A program made the position numbers and the translations under genes. From positions 1 through 38,740 of the forward strand of contig ONWA01000035.1 of assembly GCA_900321425.1 (NCBI GenBank): a stretch of 38,740 nt of DNA, read 5' to 3'. How positions within the stretch are numbered: the first letter of the stretch is position 1; every line of letters starts with the position of its first letter. The notes beneath the pieces are model-generated. The model saw only the letters and a list, made by a program, of their open reading frames with translations. It ran no database searches and had not been told where the DNA came from. Positions 16,959 through 24,697 of this stretch are shown piece after piece. This DNA comes from an uncultured Prevotellaceae bacterium (GTDB taxonomy: Bacteria; Bacteroidota; Bacteroidia; Bacteroidales; Bacteroidaceae).

Positions 16959-19766
16959 TTATATATTGTCGTCTAACTTCATTGGTAATATCATCACGAA
17001 ACGAGCGCCACCTTTATAAGAGGTATCAAGAACAATGTCACCACCTAACCGACGGGCCAACGAACGAGCTACTGTCAAACCAATACCTGTTCCGTCATAA
17101 TAATTATCCAGTTGCACAAACTCATCAAAGATACGCTCTGCCTCATCCTCTGGCACTCCAATACCCGTATCCTCTACAACGAAATACAGACAATTGTCAG
17201 AGGAGTGTAAACGAAGTACTACCTGCTGAGGACGCCCAAAAGAGACATCCGCCCGATTGTCAGCATGAGTTCCTGCTGGTGCAGTAAACTTACGGGCATT
17301 ATCAAGGAGAAGTGACAGAGCACGGACTGCTGCATTCAGATTGGTCTGAAGAACTATCTTTTCTGCCTTCTCAGGCACTTGAAAATCAAACGTCAGATGC
17401 TTAGCAGTATTGATACCTGATGTTTCCACTGCTTCACTAGCAATCTGTACAACCGAAACGTTATCTTTCCGTTCGATAAAGGTCTGACTTTTAGCATCTG
17501 ACAGTTCCAGCATTTTATTAACTAGACCCGTGATTCGATTGGTATTTTCTGTTATTTGATGATTGATATTCTGACGAGTGTCCTCATCTAGTTCCATATC
17601 TGGTGATGTGATCACCTGAGAAAAACCTGAGAGAATATTCAAAGGAGTACGTATCTCATGAGATATCTGCTGAATGAACTCACTCTTCACACGCGAAGAT
17701 TCCTCCACACGACTATTGGCAATCTCCAAATCGCGGTAGGCAGACTCTAAACGCATAGCAGCCTGATAACGGAAATAGATAAAAAGACAGAATCCGAAAA
17801 TAACAAGCACAAGGATGATGACAGTACTCAAGAAACGCTGATGAGAAAAACTGGCTTTCTGCTCTGCAATTTCTGTTTCTTTCTGTTGTATATCATAGAC
17901 AGTAGCCAATTCCATAGACGCATCCTGCCTCTCCTTGATAATTGCGGAATCAAGTGCATGACAAATCCATGTCCCGACAGCTATTGCGGAATCTATACGA
18001 TGAGCACCCACATTGGCAAAATATTTGGGGAGGAGATAGGTTTGGATATTGTCCAGAGTCATCTTCACATCATACCGTTGCATTAACCCATCCATCATCT
18101 TGAAATTATTAGCAGCCTCGCTCCATCTGTGAGCAGCAATCAGATAATTAGACGCTTCTATCTGTCCCTCATCAGTCTTTGCATAACGTGTAGTAAGAGC
18201 TGACTGGTAAGCCTTACGTGCTTCTACCCGACGCCCAAGTCCTTCCAACGCACACGCACGGTAGAAGCCAAGACGTGCCCACTGTTTATCAACGAAGTCT
18301 TCATCTGCCTGTGGCTGCTCGCGGTATAATTGCAACAGATTGTCAAAACGCTCTGTCCAATCATAGCCTTCTCGGTAATGACCAGATTGGATATACGTAT
18401 TCACAATATTGATGATACCGATAATAGAACTCGTATAATTGACAATTGTATTTTCCTTCTCTATCACCTGCTGATAATGCTGGTATGCCAAGGCATAGTT
18501 ACTTGCCGCCTCATCAGGATGCCCCAATCTCAATTGACAGCCTCCGACAAAAACAAGCAGATTGGCATAATCGGTATTGAGGGTGTAACTCTTCTCTTTA
18601 AGCAGCTTCATAGCAGTTCCAGCCACCTGTATTGTCCCTTCGTAGTCAAACTTCATATAGAGCAATCCTGCCAGACGGTTGACAGTTTTCGAGTAGTATT
18701 CCAAATCATCAATATAATCATTACTCTGAGCTAAAGCGTCTTTCCACGCCTTCTCAGCCAGTCGCATATTGCGCTTCTTCCAATAAGCATAGCCTCGCCA
18801 ATAACCTGCTTTCAAGGTAGAGAGTGCGTTTGCTTGTTGACAAGAGTCTGACAGCATCAGAATTCTCTGGTAATCATGTGCCTTATATGCAACATCAAGC
18901 AGACTATCTGCTTCCATTTTCTGCTGGACAACACGTCTCTCTTTCTCACACGATGCCAACATCATCGCTACTACCACTAGGATTACGAAGCAAGAAAAAG
19001 GTAATTTTCGATAAGTTCGCACCTTTTTCTTCTTATCTTCCCTAACAACGTTCAATGTTACCTTCGTTGCATCACCTATAACGGCACCATACTTCTCAAG
19101 AGAATAGACTATATACCCGAACACACCTACTCCAGCAATCAGCAAGACTACGAAAGGCCATTTCTCATTAGGGAAAATACCCGTAATAGCCACACTGCTA
19201 ATACCAAAGAGGATGATCAAATCACAGCAGACTTGCATCCACCGCACGAAACTTCCTACATTGCCATAGGACAATCTCATCATTCGATAACTCACACGGT
19301 TATATGTTCCATAGAAGATAATTACGCCAAACACAGCATAAAAGAAGAACACCATGAAAGACAAAGCTGTGTAAACCGGTGCATGAGTCCAGCAAAGCGC
19401 AACCGTCCAGTAACACACGATACCGAACGCATAGATTACCAGGTCACGAACAACAACCTTCTTACGCAAGTAGGTAGGATCGAGCAATGACGTATACCCC
19501 CAACTGAAACAGATAGCTCCTAAATGGAAATAAGTGGCAGAAAGGGCTGAAGCCGCAGTTGGCCAGTTCTCACGCCAATTAAATGCAGCATGTATCATAT
19601 AGCCCACTCCGAAAGCTACAAGCCAAAGAGTTGTAAGAATACGAGCCATACGATAGGTCTGATACCTTCTATATTGGTGTGTATGACGCATCAAGAATAT
19701 AGCCATCCCCAGATTCACCAAACCTGTTAACAGCAATGTGGTTCGATATATCGCTTGTTCAATCAT
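16959..19766 (-). CDS. Sensor histidine kinase: multi-pass membrane domain, internal lipobox, TPR region, kinase
   Basis: 935 residues. About 1-228 is a hydrophobic domain with roughly seven membrane helices. A basic linker (DKKKKVRTYRK, 244-254) leads into a stretch that looks exactly like a lipoprotein signal peptide (LPFSCFVILVVVAMMLASC), lipobox cysteine C273. About 285-620 is helical and TPR-like, and a single membrane helix spans about 645-665. A coiled linker leads to the HisKA domain (FIQQISHEIRTPLN, H703) and an ATPase domain with N box LLDNARKF, DTGIG (866-870) and GTGIGL (892-897). No receiver domain and no regulator gene adjoin it. It looks like a membrane-protein gene fused to a lipoprotein TPR-kinase gene. 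Signal and target are unknown; co-transcription with glmS hints at an envelope role. Confidence 0.9.
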   Translation of the reverse strand: MIEQAIYRTTLLLTGLVNLGMAIFLMRHTHQYRRYQTYRMARILTTLWLVAFGVGYMIHAAFNWRENWPTAASALSATYFHLGAICFSWGYTSLLDPTYLRKKVVVRDLVIYAFGIVCYWTVALCWTHAPVYTALSFMVFFFYAVFGVIIFYGTYNRVSYRMMRLSYGNVGSFVRWMQVCCDLIILFGISSVAITGIFPNEKWPFVVLLIAGVGVFGYIVYSLEKYGAVIGDATKVTLNVVREDKKKKVRTYRKLPFSCFVILVVVAMMLASCEKERRVVQQKMEADSLLDVAYKAHDYQRILMLSDSCQQANALSTLKAGYWRGYAYWKKRNMRLAEKAWKDALAQSNDYIDDLEYYSKTVNRLAGLLYMKFDYEGTIQVAGTAMKLLKEKSYTLNTDYANLLVFVGGCQLRLGHPDEAASNYALAYQHYQQVIEKENTIVNYTSSIIGIINIVNTYIQSGHYREGYDWTERFDNLLQLYREQPQADEDFVDKQWARLGFYRACALEGLGRRVEARKAYQSALTTRYAKTDEGQIEASNYLIAAHRWSEAANNFKMMDGLMQRYDVKMTLDNIQTYLLPKYFANVGAHRIDSAIAVGTWICHALDSAIIKERQDASMELATVYDIQQKETEIAEQKASFSHQRFLSTVIILVLVIFGFCLFIYFRYQAAMRLESAYRDLEIANSRVEESSRVKSEFIQQISHEIRTPLNILSGFSQVITSPDMELDEDTRQNINHQITENTNRITGLVNKMLELSDAKSQTFIERKDNVSVVQIASEAVETSGINTAKHLTFDFQVPEKAEKIVLQTNLNAAVRALSLLLDNARKFTAPAGTHADNRADVSFGRPQQVVLRLHSSDNCLYFVVEDTGIGVPEDEAERIFDEFVQLDNYYDGTGIGLTVARSLARRLGGDIVLDTSYKGGARFVMILPMKLDDNI

Positions 19767-19814
19767 AGAGAATAGCTTTTGTATGAAAAAGACTCATGGC
19801 TATGTTTATGGGGA

Positions 19815-19846
19815 CAAAGTTACACATTTCCATGAAACAGAACAAA
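19815..19846 (-). promoter_or_regulatory. Promoter of the kinase-glmS operon
   Basis: The minus strand shows TAACTTTG (19815-19822) as the -7 box and TTTG (19843-19846) as the -33 box with a 20-nt spacer, a full match to the Bacteroidetes pattern. It lies 49 nt upstream of the kinase ATG. Confidence 0.75.
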
Positions 19847-19934
19847 ATAAAATCAAAAAAATTCGACCTGTACGGTTGAAAAATCTCTTCCTATTCCTTA
19901 AAACCTGTTCCTTGAATCGTGTTTTTGCTACTAT

Positions 19935-19967
19935 ACTATGAAAAACAATCTCGTGCACTATGAAAAA
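19935..19967. repeat. Direct repeat upstream of the kinase promoter
   Basis: The 11-mer ACTATGAAAAA occurs at 19935-19945 and again at 19957-19967. Starts are 22 nt apart, about two turns of the helix, and about 90 nt upstream of the -33 box. This spacing would suit a dimeric regulator, but no binding protein can be named. Confidence 0.4.
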
Positions 19968-20016
19968 TTTTCTCTATAGTTATGCCGCAAATTATAGACG
20001 TCTTGTCTGGGGTAAG

Positions 20017-20295
20017 TTTCTCACTTTTCCACTTTTCCACTTTTGACATTTGCATTTTTCACATGCTAGCAAGAGAATACATTTATTTATATTATTATTA
20101 ATATTATTACTTATATTACCTATATTATTACAATATATTATTATTTACATTATTATATATATTATTATATATTATAAATTATTATTATTAATAAATCAAC
20201 TTCTCTTGCCCCATCCACTCGCCCCCACACGCCGACATGTTCGAGTCAACAACAAAATATAAATGTCAAAAGTGGAAAAGTGGAAAAGTGAGAAA
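20017..20295. mobile_element. MITE-like element with 35-bp perfect terminal inverted repeats
   Basis: The arms at 20017-20051 and 20261-20295 are perfect inverted copies, each built of a repeated CTTTTCCA unit and ending in TTTTGACATTT. Inside, a second inverted pair, GCAAGAGAA (20069-20077) and TTCTCTTGC (20201-20209), flanks a stretch of almost pure A/T (about 20081-20196). A GC-rich patch at 20207-20240 follows. Total 279 bp with no credible gene, the size and build of a non-autonomous miniature element. I see no obvious target-site duplication. It lies in the 649-bp gap between the kinase promoter and the rpsJ terminator. Confidence 0.5.
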
Positions 20296-20359
20296 ATAGC
20301 TCAGTTGGTTACTTCAAACAGGGAGAGAGGTTGTCCTTCTCTTGCCTTGAGGTACTACC

Positions 20360-20396
20360 AAAAAATAAGGGCCTGCCCAGAAGACAAGCCCTTATT
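20360..20396 (-). terminator. Terminator after rpsJ
   Basis: A 9-bp stem, AATAAGGGC (20364-20372) with GCCCTTATT (20388-20396), is followed on the minus strand by a run of six T. It lies 20 nt beyond the rpsJ stop, so rpsJ transcription ends here and does not continue to rplC. Confidence 0.85.
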
Positions 20397-20415
20397 ATTG
20401 ATTCAAAAATCAAGA

Positions 20416-20721
20416 CTACACCTTGATCTCAACCTCAACACCACTGGGAAGTTCAAGTTTCATCAACGCATCAACAGTCTTAGCGGTTGAAGAGTAAATA
20501 TCAATCAAACGCTTATAATCCGACAACTGGAACTGCTCACGTGCCTTCTTGTTGACGAAGGTTGAACGGTTAACGGTGTAGATACGTTTGTGTGTAGGCA
20601 GGGGGATAGGTCCGCTGATGATAGCACCTGTTGCCTTAACGGCCTTCACGATTTTCTCTGCTGACTTGTCCACAAGTTTGTGGTCATAGCTCTTCAGCTT
20701 AATACGAATTTTCTGACTCAT
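20416..20721 (-). CDS. rpsJ: 30S ribosomal protein S10
   Basis: S10 is in the 30S head and, as NusE, takes part in transcription antitermination. The 101 residues show [20 protein letters not shown], the signature [20 protein letters not shown] and a C-terminus ending [11 protein letters not shown]. It appears to be a single-gene transcript with its own promoter (20806) and terminator. It is separated from rplC, its normal downstream neighbour. Confidence 0.98.
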   Translation of the reverse strand: MSQKIRIKLKSYDHKLVDKSAEKIVKAVKATGAIISGPIPLPTHKRIYTVNRSTFVNKKAREQFQLSDYKRLIDIYSSTAKTVDALMKLELPSGVEVEIKV

Positions 20722-20805
20722 TGTTGAATGTTTTAATTGTTAAACTTAATAGGAAGCCACTAAAGAGTCATTTGCTCAGTAGCCCCATTTTATCATTTGG
20801 GACTG

Positions 20806-20837
20806 CAAAGGTACACACTTTTCCTGTAACAGCCAAA
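20806..20837 (-). promoter_or_regulatory. Promoter of rpsJ
   Basis: The minus strand has TACCTTTG (20806-20813) and TTTG (20834-20837) with a 20-nt spacer. The leader to the rpsJ ATG is about 80 nt. The rest of the 315-nt gap (20722-21036) holds only the fusA terminator and unremarkable sequence. Confidence 0.8.
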
Positions 20838-20974
20838 CATTTTATATGTTTTTTCAAAAGAGAAAGGTTCAAGCAACAGGAAACACACCGTAAGACACCT
20901 GCCTCATTGCCTGTCGTCGTAAAAAAAGCCATGCGAAACATCAGAGTTAGCTTGCAATTATCACACAAATAGAC

Positions 20975-21012
20975 AAAAAAAAATTCCCGGAAACAAACGT
21001 TGTTTCCAGGAA
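20975..21012 (-). terminator. Strong terminator after fusA
   Basis: A 13-position stem with one mismatch (20984-20996 with 21000-21012), a 3-nt loop and nine T on the minus strand form a textbook rho-independent terminator 24 nt after the fusA stop. It separates rpsL-rpsG-fusA from rpsJ. Confidence 0.9.
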
Positions 21013-21036
21013 TCTATCGAATATCGTATCAAGTCT

Positions 21037-23115
21037 TTATACGAGATCTGCGCGGCCCTTCACCTCCTCAAGTACAGTCTTGGCAATAGAACTGCTCAGA
21101 GGTGCATGGTGATCATACTCCATAGAGCTGGTTGCACGACCAGAAGTGATGGTACGCAGAGCGGTTACGTAACCGAACATCTCAGACAGTGGAACCATCG
21201 CCTTGCGACGCTTGTTCAAGTCACCAATGACATCACCCATGTTCTCCTCTGGAGTAATCACCTCCAGTTTCATGATAGGCTCCATCAGGACAGGACCTGC
21301 TTTCACACAAGCATTCTTATATGCGTTGAGGGCAGCAATCTCAAATGACAACTGGTCTGAGTCAACTGGGTGGAAAGAGCCATCGACTACAGTTACCTTC
21401 AGAGAGTCAACTGGGTAGCCACCAAGTACACCATTCTTCATGGCATTCTCGAATCCCTTCTGGATAGAAGGAATAAACTCCTTAGGAATATTACCACCCT
21501 TCACTTCATTAACAAACTGCAAACCGCCGTTTTCCTTGATGTCCCAGTCCTCGTCAACAGGTCCAACATTTACGATAATATCGGCAAACTTACCACGACC
21601 ACCAGACTGTTTCTTATAAACCTCACGCAGGTTAACCGTCTTGGTGATAGCCTCTTTGTAGTTCACCTGAGGCTTACCCTGATTACATTCAACCTTAAAC
21701 TCACGCTTCAGACGGTCGATAATGATATCGAGGTGAAGCTCACCCATACCAGAAATAATCGTCTGGCCACTCTGCTCGTCCGTTCGTACAGTGAAGGTTG
21801 GATCTTCCTCTGCCAATTTAGCAAGACCGTTGTCAAGTTTGGCAACATCAGCCTGGCTTTTAGGCTCAACTGCGATAGAAATCACGGTATCAGGGAAGGT
21901 CATTGACTCGAGCACGATAGGATGTGCCTCGTCACAGAGGGTATCACCTGTACGAATATCCTTGAATCCTACACCTGCACCGATATCACCAGCATCGATA
22001 GAATCCATAGGAATCTCCTTATTAGAGTTCATCTGGAACAAGCGACTGATGCGCTCTTTCTTACCAGTGCGTGCATTGAGTACATAAGATCCGGCAGTTA
22101 CCTTACCAGAATAAACACGGAAGAATACCAGTCGACCCATATATGGATCGGTAGCAATCTTAAAGGCAAGTGCCGAAGTAGGTTCATCCTCAGATGGTTT
22201 ACGACCCTCTTCCTCGTCTGTATTTGGATTGGTTCCAACAACCACCTCTACATCAACAGGTGCTGGCAGGAAAGCGCAAACATAGTCAAGAAGCGGCTGC
22301 ACACCCTTATTCTTGTATGAAGAACCGCAGAGCATCGGTGTACACTGCATAGCCAACGTACCTTTACGGATAGCTGCGATAATCTCCTCTTCCGTGATAG
22401 AATCAGGATCATCAAAGAATTTCTCCATCAAGGCTTCGTCATATTCAGCGGCAGCTTCCAACAATTTCCCTCTCCACTCCTCACACTCACTCTGGAGGTC
22501 AGCAGGGATTTCCTCAACATCATATTCAGCACCCATGGTCTCATCGTGCCACAGGATAGCCTTCATCTTTATCAAGTCAACAAGACCCTTGAAATTCTCC
22601 TCTGCACCGATAGGCACCTGAATTACAACAGGGTTAGCACCCAGAATGTCACGCATCTGCTGCACAGTCTCGAAGAAGTCGGCACCAGAACGGTCCATCT
22701 TGTTTACATAACCAATACGGGGAACGTTGTATTTGTCTGCCTGACGCCATACAGTCTCAGACTGAGGCTGAACACCGTCTGCAGCAGAATAAGTAGCAAC
22801 TGCGCCATCAAGCACACGCAATGAGCGCTCTACCTCAGCAGTAAAGTCCACGTGTCCCGGAGTGTCAATCAAGTTAATTTTATACTGATTACCATTCCAT
22901 GTCCAGTTACATGTTGTGGCAGCAGAGGTGATGGTAATACCACGCTCCTGCTCCTGTGCCATCCAGTCCATGGTAGCTGCACCATCGTGCACCTCACCAA
23001 TTTTATGGGTTTTACCCGTGTAGAACAAGATACGCTCCGACGTTGTTGTCTTACCGGCGTCGATGTGCGCCATAATTCCGATATTACGGGTCAAATGTAA
23101 ATCACGGTTTGCCAT
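21037..23115 (-). CDS. fusA: Elongation factor G
   Basis: EF-G is the GTPase that drives translocation and, with RRF, ribosome recycling. GTP-binding motifs are intact: AHIDAGKTT (16-24), RGITITSA (58-65), DTPGH (84-88) and NKMD (138-141). Domain II and the domain IV part follow, with [13 protein letters not shown] and the ending [20 protein letters not shown]. Length 692 is normal. It lies 26 nt after rpsG and there is no tuf downstream, as expected for Bacteroidetes. Its position marks it as the main translational EF-G. Confidence 0.97.
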   Translation of the reverse strand: MANRDLHLTRNIGIMAHIDAGKTTTSERILFYTGKTHKIGEVHDGAATMDWMAQEQERGITITSAATTCNWTWNGNQYKINLIDTPGHVDFTAEVERSLRVLDGAVATYSAADGVQPQSETVWRQADKYNVPRIGYVNKMDRSGADFFETVQQMRDILGANPVVIQVPIGAEENFKGLVDLIKMKAILWHDETMGAEYDVEEIPADLQSECEEWRGKLLEAAAEYDEALMEKFFDDPDSITEEEIIAAIRKGTLAMQCTPMLCGSSYKNKGVQPLLDYVCAFLPAPVDVEVVVGTNPNTDEEEGRKPSEDEPTSALAFKIATDPYMGRLVFFRVYSGKVTAGSYVLNARTGKKERISRLFQMNSNKEIPMDSIDAGDIGAGVGFKDIRTGDTLCDEAHPIVLESMTFPDTVISIAVEPKSQADVAKLDNGLAKLAEEDPTFTVRTDEQSGQTIISGMGELHLDIIIDRLKREFKVECNQGKPQVNYKEAITKTVNLREVYKKQSGGRGKFADIIVNVGPVDEDWDIKENGGLQFVNEVKGGNIPKEFIPSIQKGFENAMKNGVLGGYPVDSLKVTVVDGSFHPVDSDQLSFEIAALNAYKNACVKAGPVLMEPIMKLEVITPEENMGDVIGDLNKRRKAMVPLSEMFGYVTALRTITSGRATSSMEYDHHAPLSSSIAKTVLEEVKGRADLV

Positions 23116-23141
23116 TTTCTTTTTACCTTATTTCTTAATGT

Positions 23142-23618
23142 TTAGAATCTGAAGTGAGCGAAAGCACGGTTAGCTTCAGCCATACGGTGCATATCCTCCT
23201 TACGCTTAAATGCGCCACCCTGATTATTGTAAGCATCCATGATCTCAGCGGCCAGCTTATCAGCCATAGACTTACCACTACGCTTACGGGCAAACTGAAT
23301 CATATTCTTCATAGACACGCTTTCCTTACGATCTGGACGAATCTCAGTAGGTACCTGGAAAGTAGCGCCACCGATACGGCGACTCTTTACCTCCACTTGA
23401 GGGGTAATGTTATCCAGAGCCTGCTTCCAAATATCCAGAGGAGCCTTCTCCTCATTCTGCATCTTCTCCTTTACTACGTCGAGAGCATGATAGAAAATTT
23501 CATACGACTTAGACTTTTTGCCGTCGTACATCAAGTGATTCACAAATTTTGAGACCTTTTGGTCATTGAACACGGGATCTGGAAGGATCACACGCTTCTT
23601 TGGTTTTGCTTTTCTCAT
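23142..23618 (-). CDS. rpsG: 30S ribosomal protein S7
   Basis: S7 organises the 3' major domain of 16S rRNA and lies near the E site. The 158 residues start [20 protein letters not shown] and include the signature [20 protein letters not shown] and the arm [20 protein letters not shown]. The ending [15 protein letters not shown] is conserved. It follows rpsL after 149 nt, a longer gap than usual, in which I see only a 5-bp hairpin (TAACC/GGTTA, about 23752-23767). Confidence 0.97.
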   Translation of the reverse strand: MRKAKPKKRVILPDPVFNDQKVSKFVNHLMYDGKKSKSYEIFYHALDVVKEKMQNEEKAPLDIWKQALDNITPQVEVKSRRIGGATFQVPTEIRPDRKESVSMKNMIQFARKRSGKSMADKLAAEIMDAYNNQGGAFKRKEDMHRMAEANRAFAHFRF

Positions 23619-23767
23619 GTTGTTTTGAATGGTTTAATTCTGCTTGGGGTTGTCTTCGTTTGTTCTTCAACATCCACTCTCGGATATTTACTCAACCTTT
23701 TCTAAGATTCTCCAGCAAAACGGTTTTCTATTCTTTTAAATTCGGCTACTTAACCATCACCGGTTAA

Positions 23768-24148
23768 TTACTTCTTAGCCTTTGGACGTTTAGCACCGTA
23801 CTTAGAACGACGCTGAGTACGATTAGCCACACCTGCGGTATCAAGAGTACCACGAACGATGTGATAACGAACACCAGGAAGGTCCTTTACACGACCACCG
23901 CGAACCAGCACGATAGAGTGCTCCTGCAAGTTGTGTCCTTCTCCGGGAATGTAACTGTTGACTTCCTTCTGGTTAGTCAAACGAACACGGGCTACTTTAC
24001 GCATAGCCGAATTAGGCTTCTTAGGTGTTGTTGTATAAACACGAACGCATACACCACGACGCTGAGGACAGTTGTCCAAAGCAGGCGACTTGCTCTTATC
24101 AACAATCACCTTTCTGCCCTTTCTTACCAATTGTGAAATTGTAGGCAT
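23768..24148 (-). CDS. rpsL: 30S ribosomal protein S12
   Basis: S12 monitors decoding at the A site and is the classical streptomycin target. It starts [20 protein letters not shown] and holds [19 protein letters not shown] and [17 protein letters not shown]. The lysines at 43 and 88, where resistance substitutions occur, are both wild type. At 126 residues it is standard. It is the first gene of rpsL-rpsG-fusA. Confidence 0.98.
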   Translation of the reverse strand: MPTISQLVRKGRKVIVDKSKSPALDNCPQRRGVCVRVYTTTPKKPNSAMRKVARVRLTNQKEVNSYIPGEGHNLQEHSIVLVRGGRVKDLPGVRYHIVRGTLDTAGVANRTQRRSKYGAKRPKAKK

Positions 24149-24243
24149 AATTGTTTTAATTTTAAAATTTGTTTATATATTATTTTGTTTATATTCAGCA
24201 CATTACGCCTAGACACACTTCTGCGAAAAGGCATTTCGGGCTG

Positions 24244-24251
24244 CAAAGGTA
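24244..24251 (-). promoter_or_regulatory. Promoter of rpsL-rpsG-fusA
   Basis: TACCTTTG on the minus strand, inside the same 13-nt block TGTACCTTTGCAG as at rplC and rpsJ. The -33 region has only TTAG at 20 nt, so that element is weak. The leader is about 90 nt. Confidence 0.7.
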
Positions 24252-24287
24252 CAAACTTTCCGCAAAACCGCCTAATATATAGAAAGC

Positions 24288-24332
24288 AAAAAAGGTTACC
24301 TTGTGCGTATTTTAACACAAAATAACCTTTTT
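24288..24332 (-). terminator. Terminator after the DUF3467 gene
   Basis: A stem of about 10 bp (AAAAAGGTTA with TAACCTTTTT) is extended inward by a TTGTG/CACAA pairing after small bulges. Six T follow on the minus strand, just before the rpsL promoter. It would close the clpP-clpX-recQ-DUF3467 transcript. Confidence 0.75.
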
Positions 24333-24357
24333 AGATTTTATTAAATATACGAATCAC

Positions 24358-24675
24358 TTATGCCTCACCCTTTTCGACAGCGAAAGGAGCTACCGTTCGA
24401 GACTCTTGGTTAGGTATCTTAATCGGTCCAAACTCACGTTCATAACGAAGGATGTTCTCTTGAAGAGCCTGCAATAACCGTTTTGCGTGTTCAGGAGCCA
24501 ATATAACCCTACTCTTTACTTGCGCTTTCGGCACTCCTGGTAAAACACGAGCAAAATCAAGGATAAAGTCACTGCTTCCATGGGTGATAATTGCAAAATT
24601 TGCATACTCACCTTGCGCCACATCTACAGGCAAGTCCACCTGAAAACCTTGCTGTTGATTCTGATTATCATTCAT
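24358..24675 (-). CDS. DUF3467 family protein
   Basis: A 105-residue protein of unknown function, widespread in Bacteroidetes and some other bacteria. It begins MNDNQNQQQGFQVDLPVDVA and includes GEYANFAIITHGSSDFILDF and VKSRVILAPEHAKRLLQALQ, then an acidic or polar end. No signal peptide or membrane segment is present. A longer in-frame start at 24837 is unlikely because it would run 140 bases into recQ and adds non-family sequence; the ATG at 24673-24675 fits the family. It starts 22 nt after recQ. Confidence 0.88.
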   Translation of the reverse strand: MNDNQNQQQGFQVDLPVDVAQGEYANFAIITHGSSDFILDFARVLPGVPKAQVKSRVILAPEHAKRLLQALQENILRYEREFGPIKIPNQESRTVAPFAVEKGEA

Positions 24676-24697
24676 ATTTATATATAATAATGTGAAA

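Noticed and set aside
20081-20196. AT-rich tract as a replication origin
   Set aside because: I see no DnaA-box cluster (TTATCCACA-like) and no dnaA or dnaN nearby. The tract is better explained as the core of the palindromic element.
20296-20365. Possible tRNA gene starting at the TAGCTCAGTTGG stretch
   Set aside because: Only a D-arm-like stretch is present. No acceptor stem, anticodon arm or T-arm follows in the right order and spacing.
20263-20490. 75-residue plus-strand frame starting inside the palindromic element
   Set aside because: It crosses the right arm, the rpsJ terminator and the end of rpsJ on the opposite strand. The composition is not protein-like.
21037-23115. The divergent second EF-G of gut Bacteroidetes
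   Set aside because: The gene is in the str position beside rpsG with intact GTPase motifs, which fits the main EF-G.
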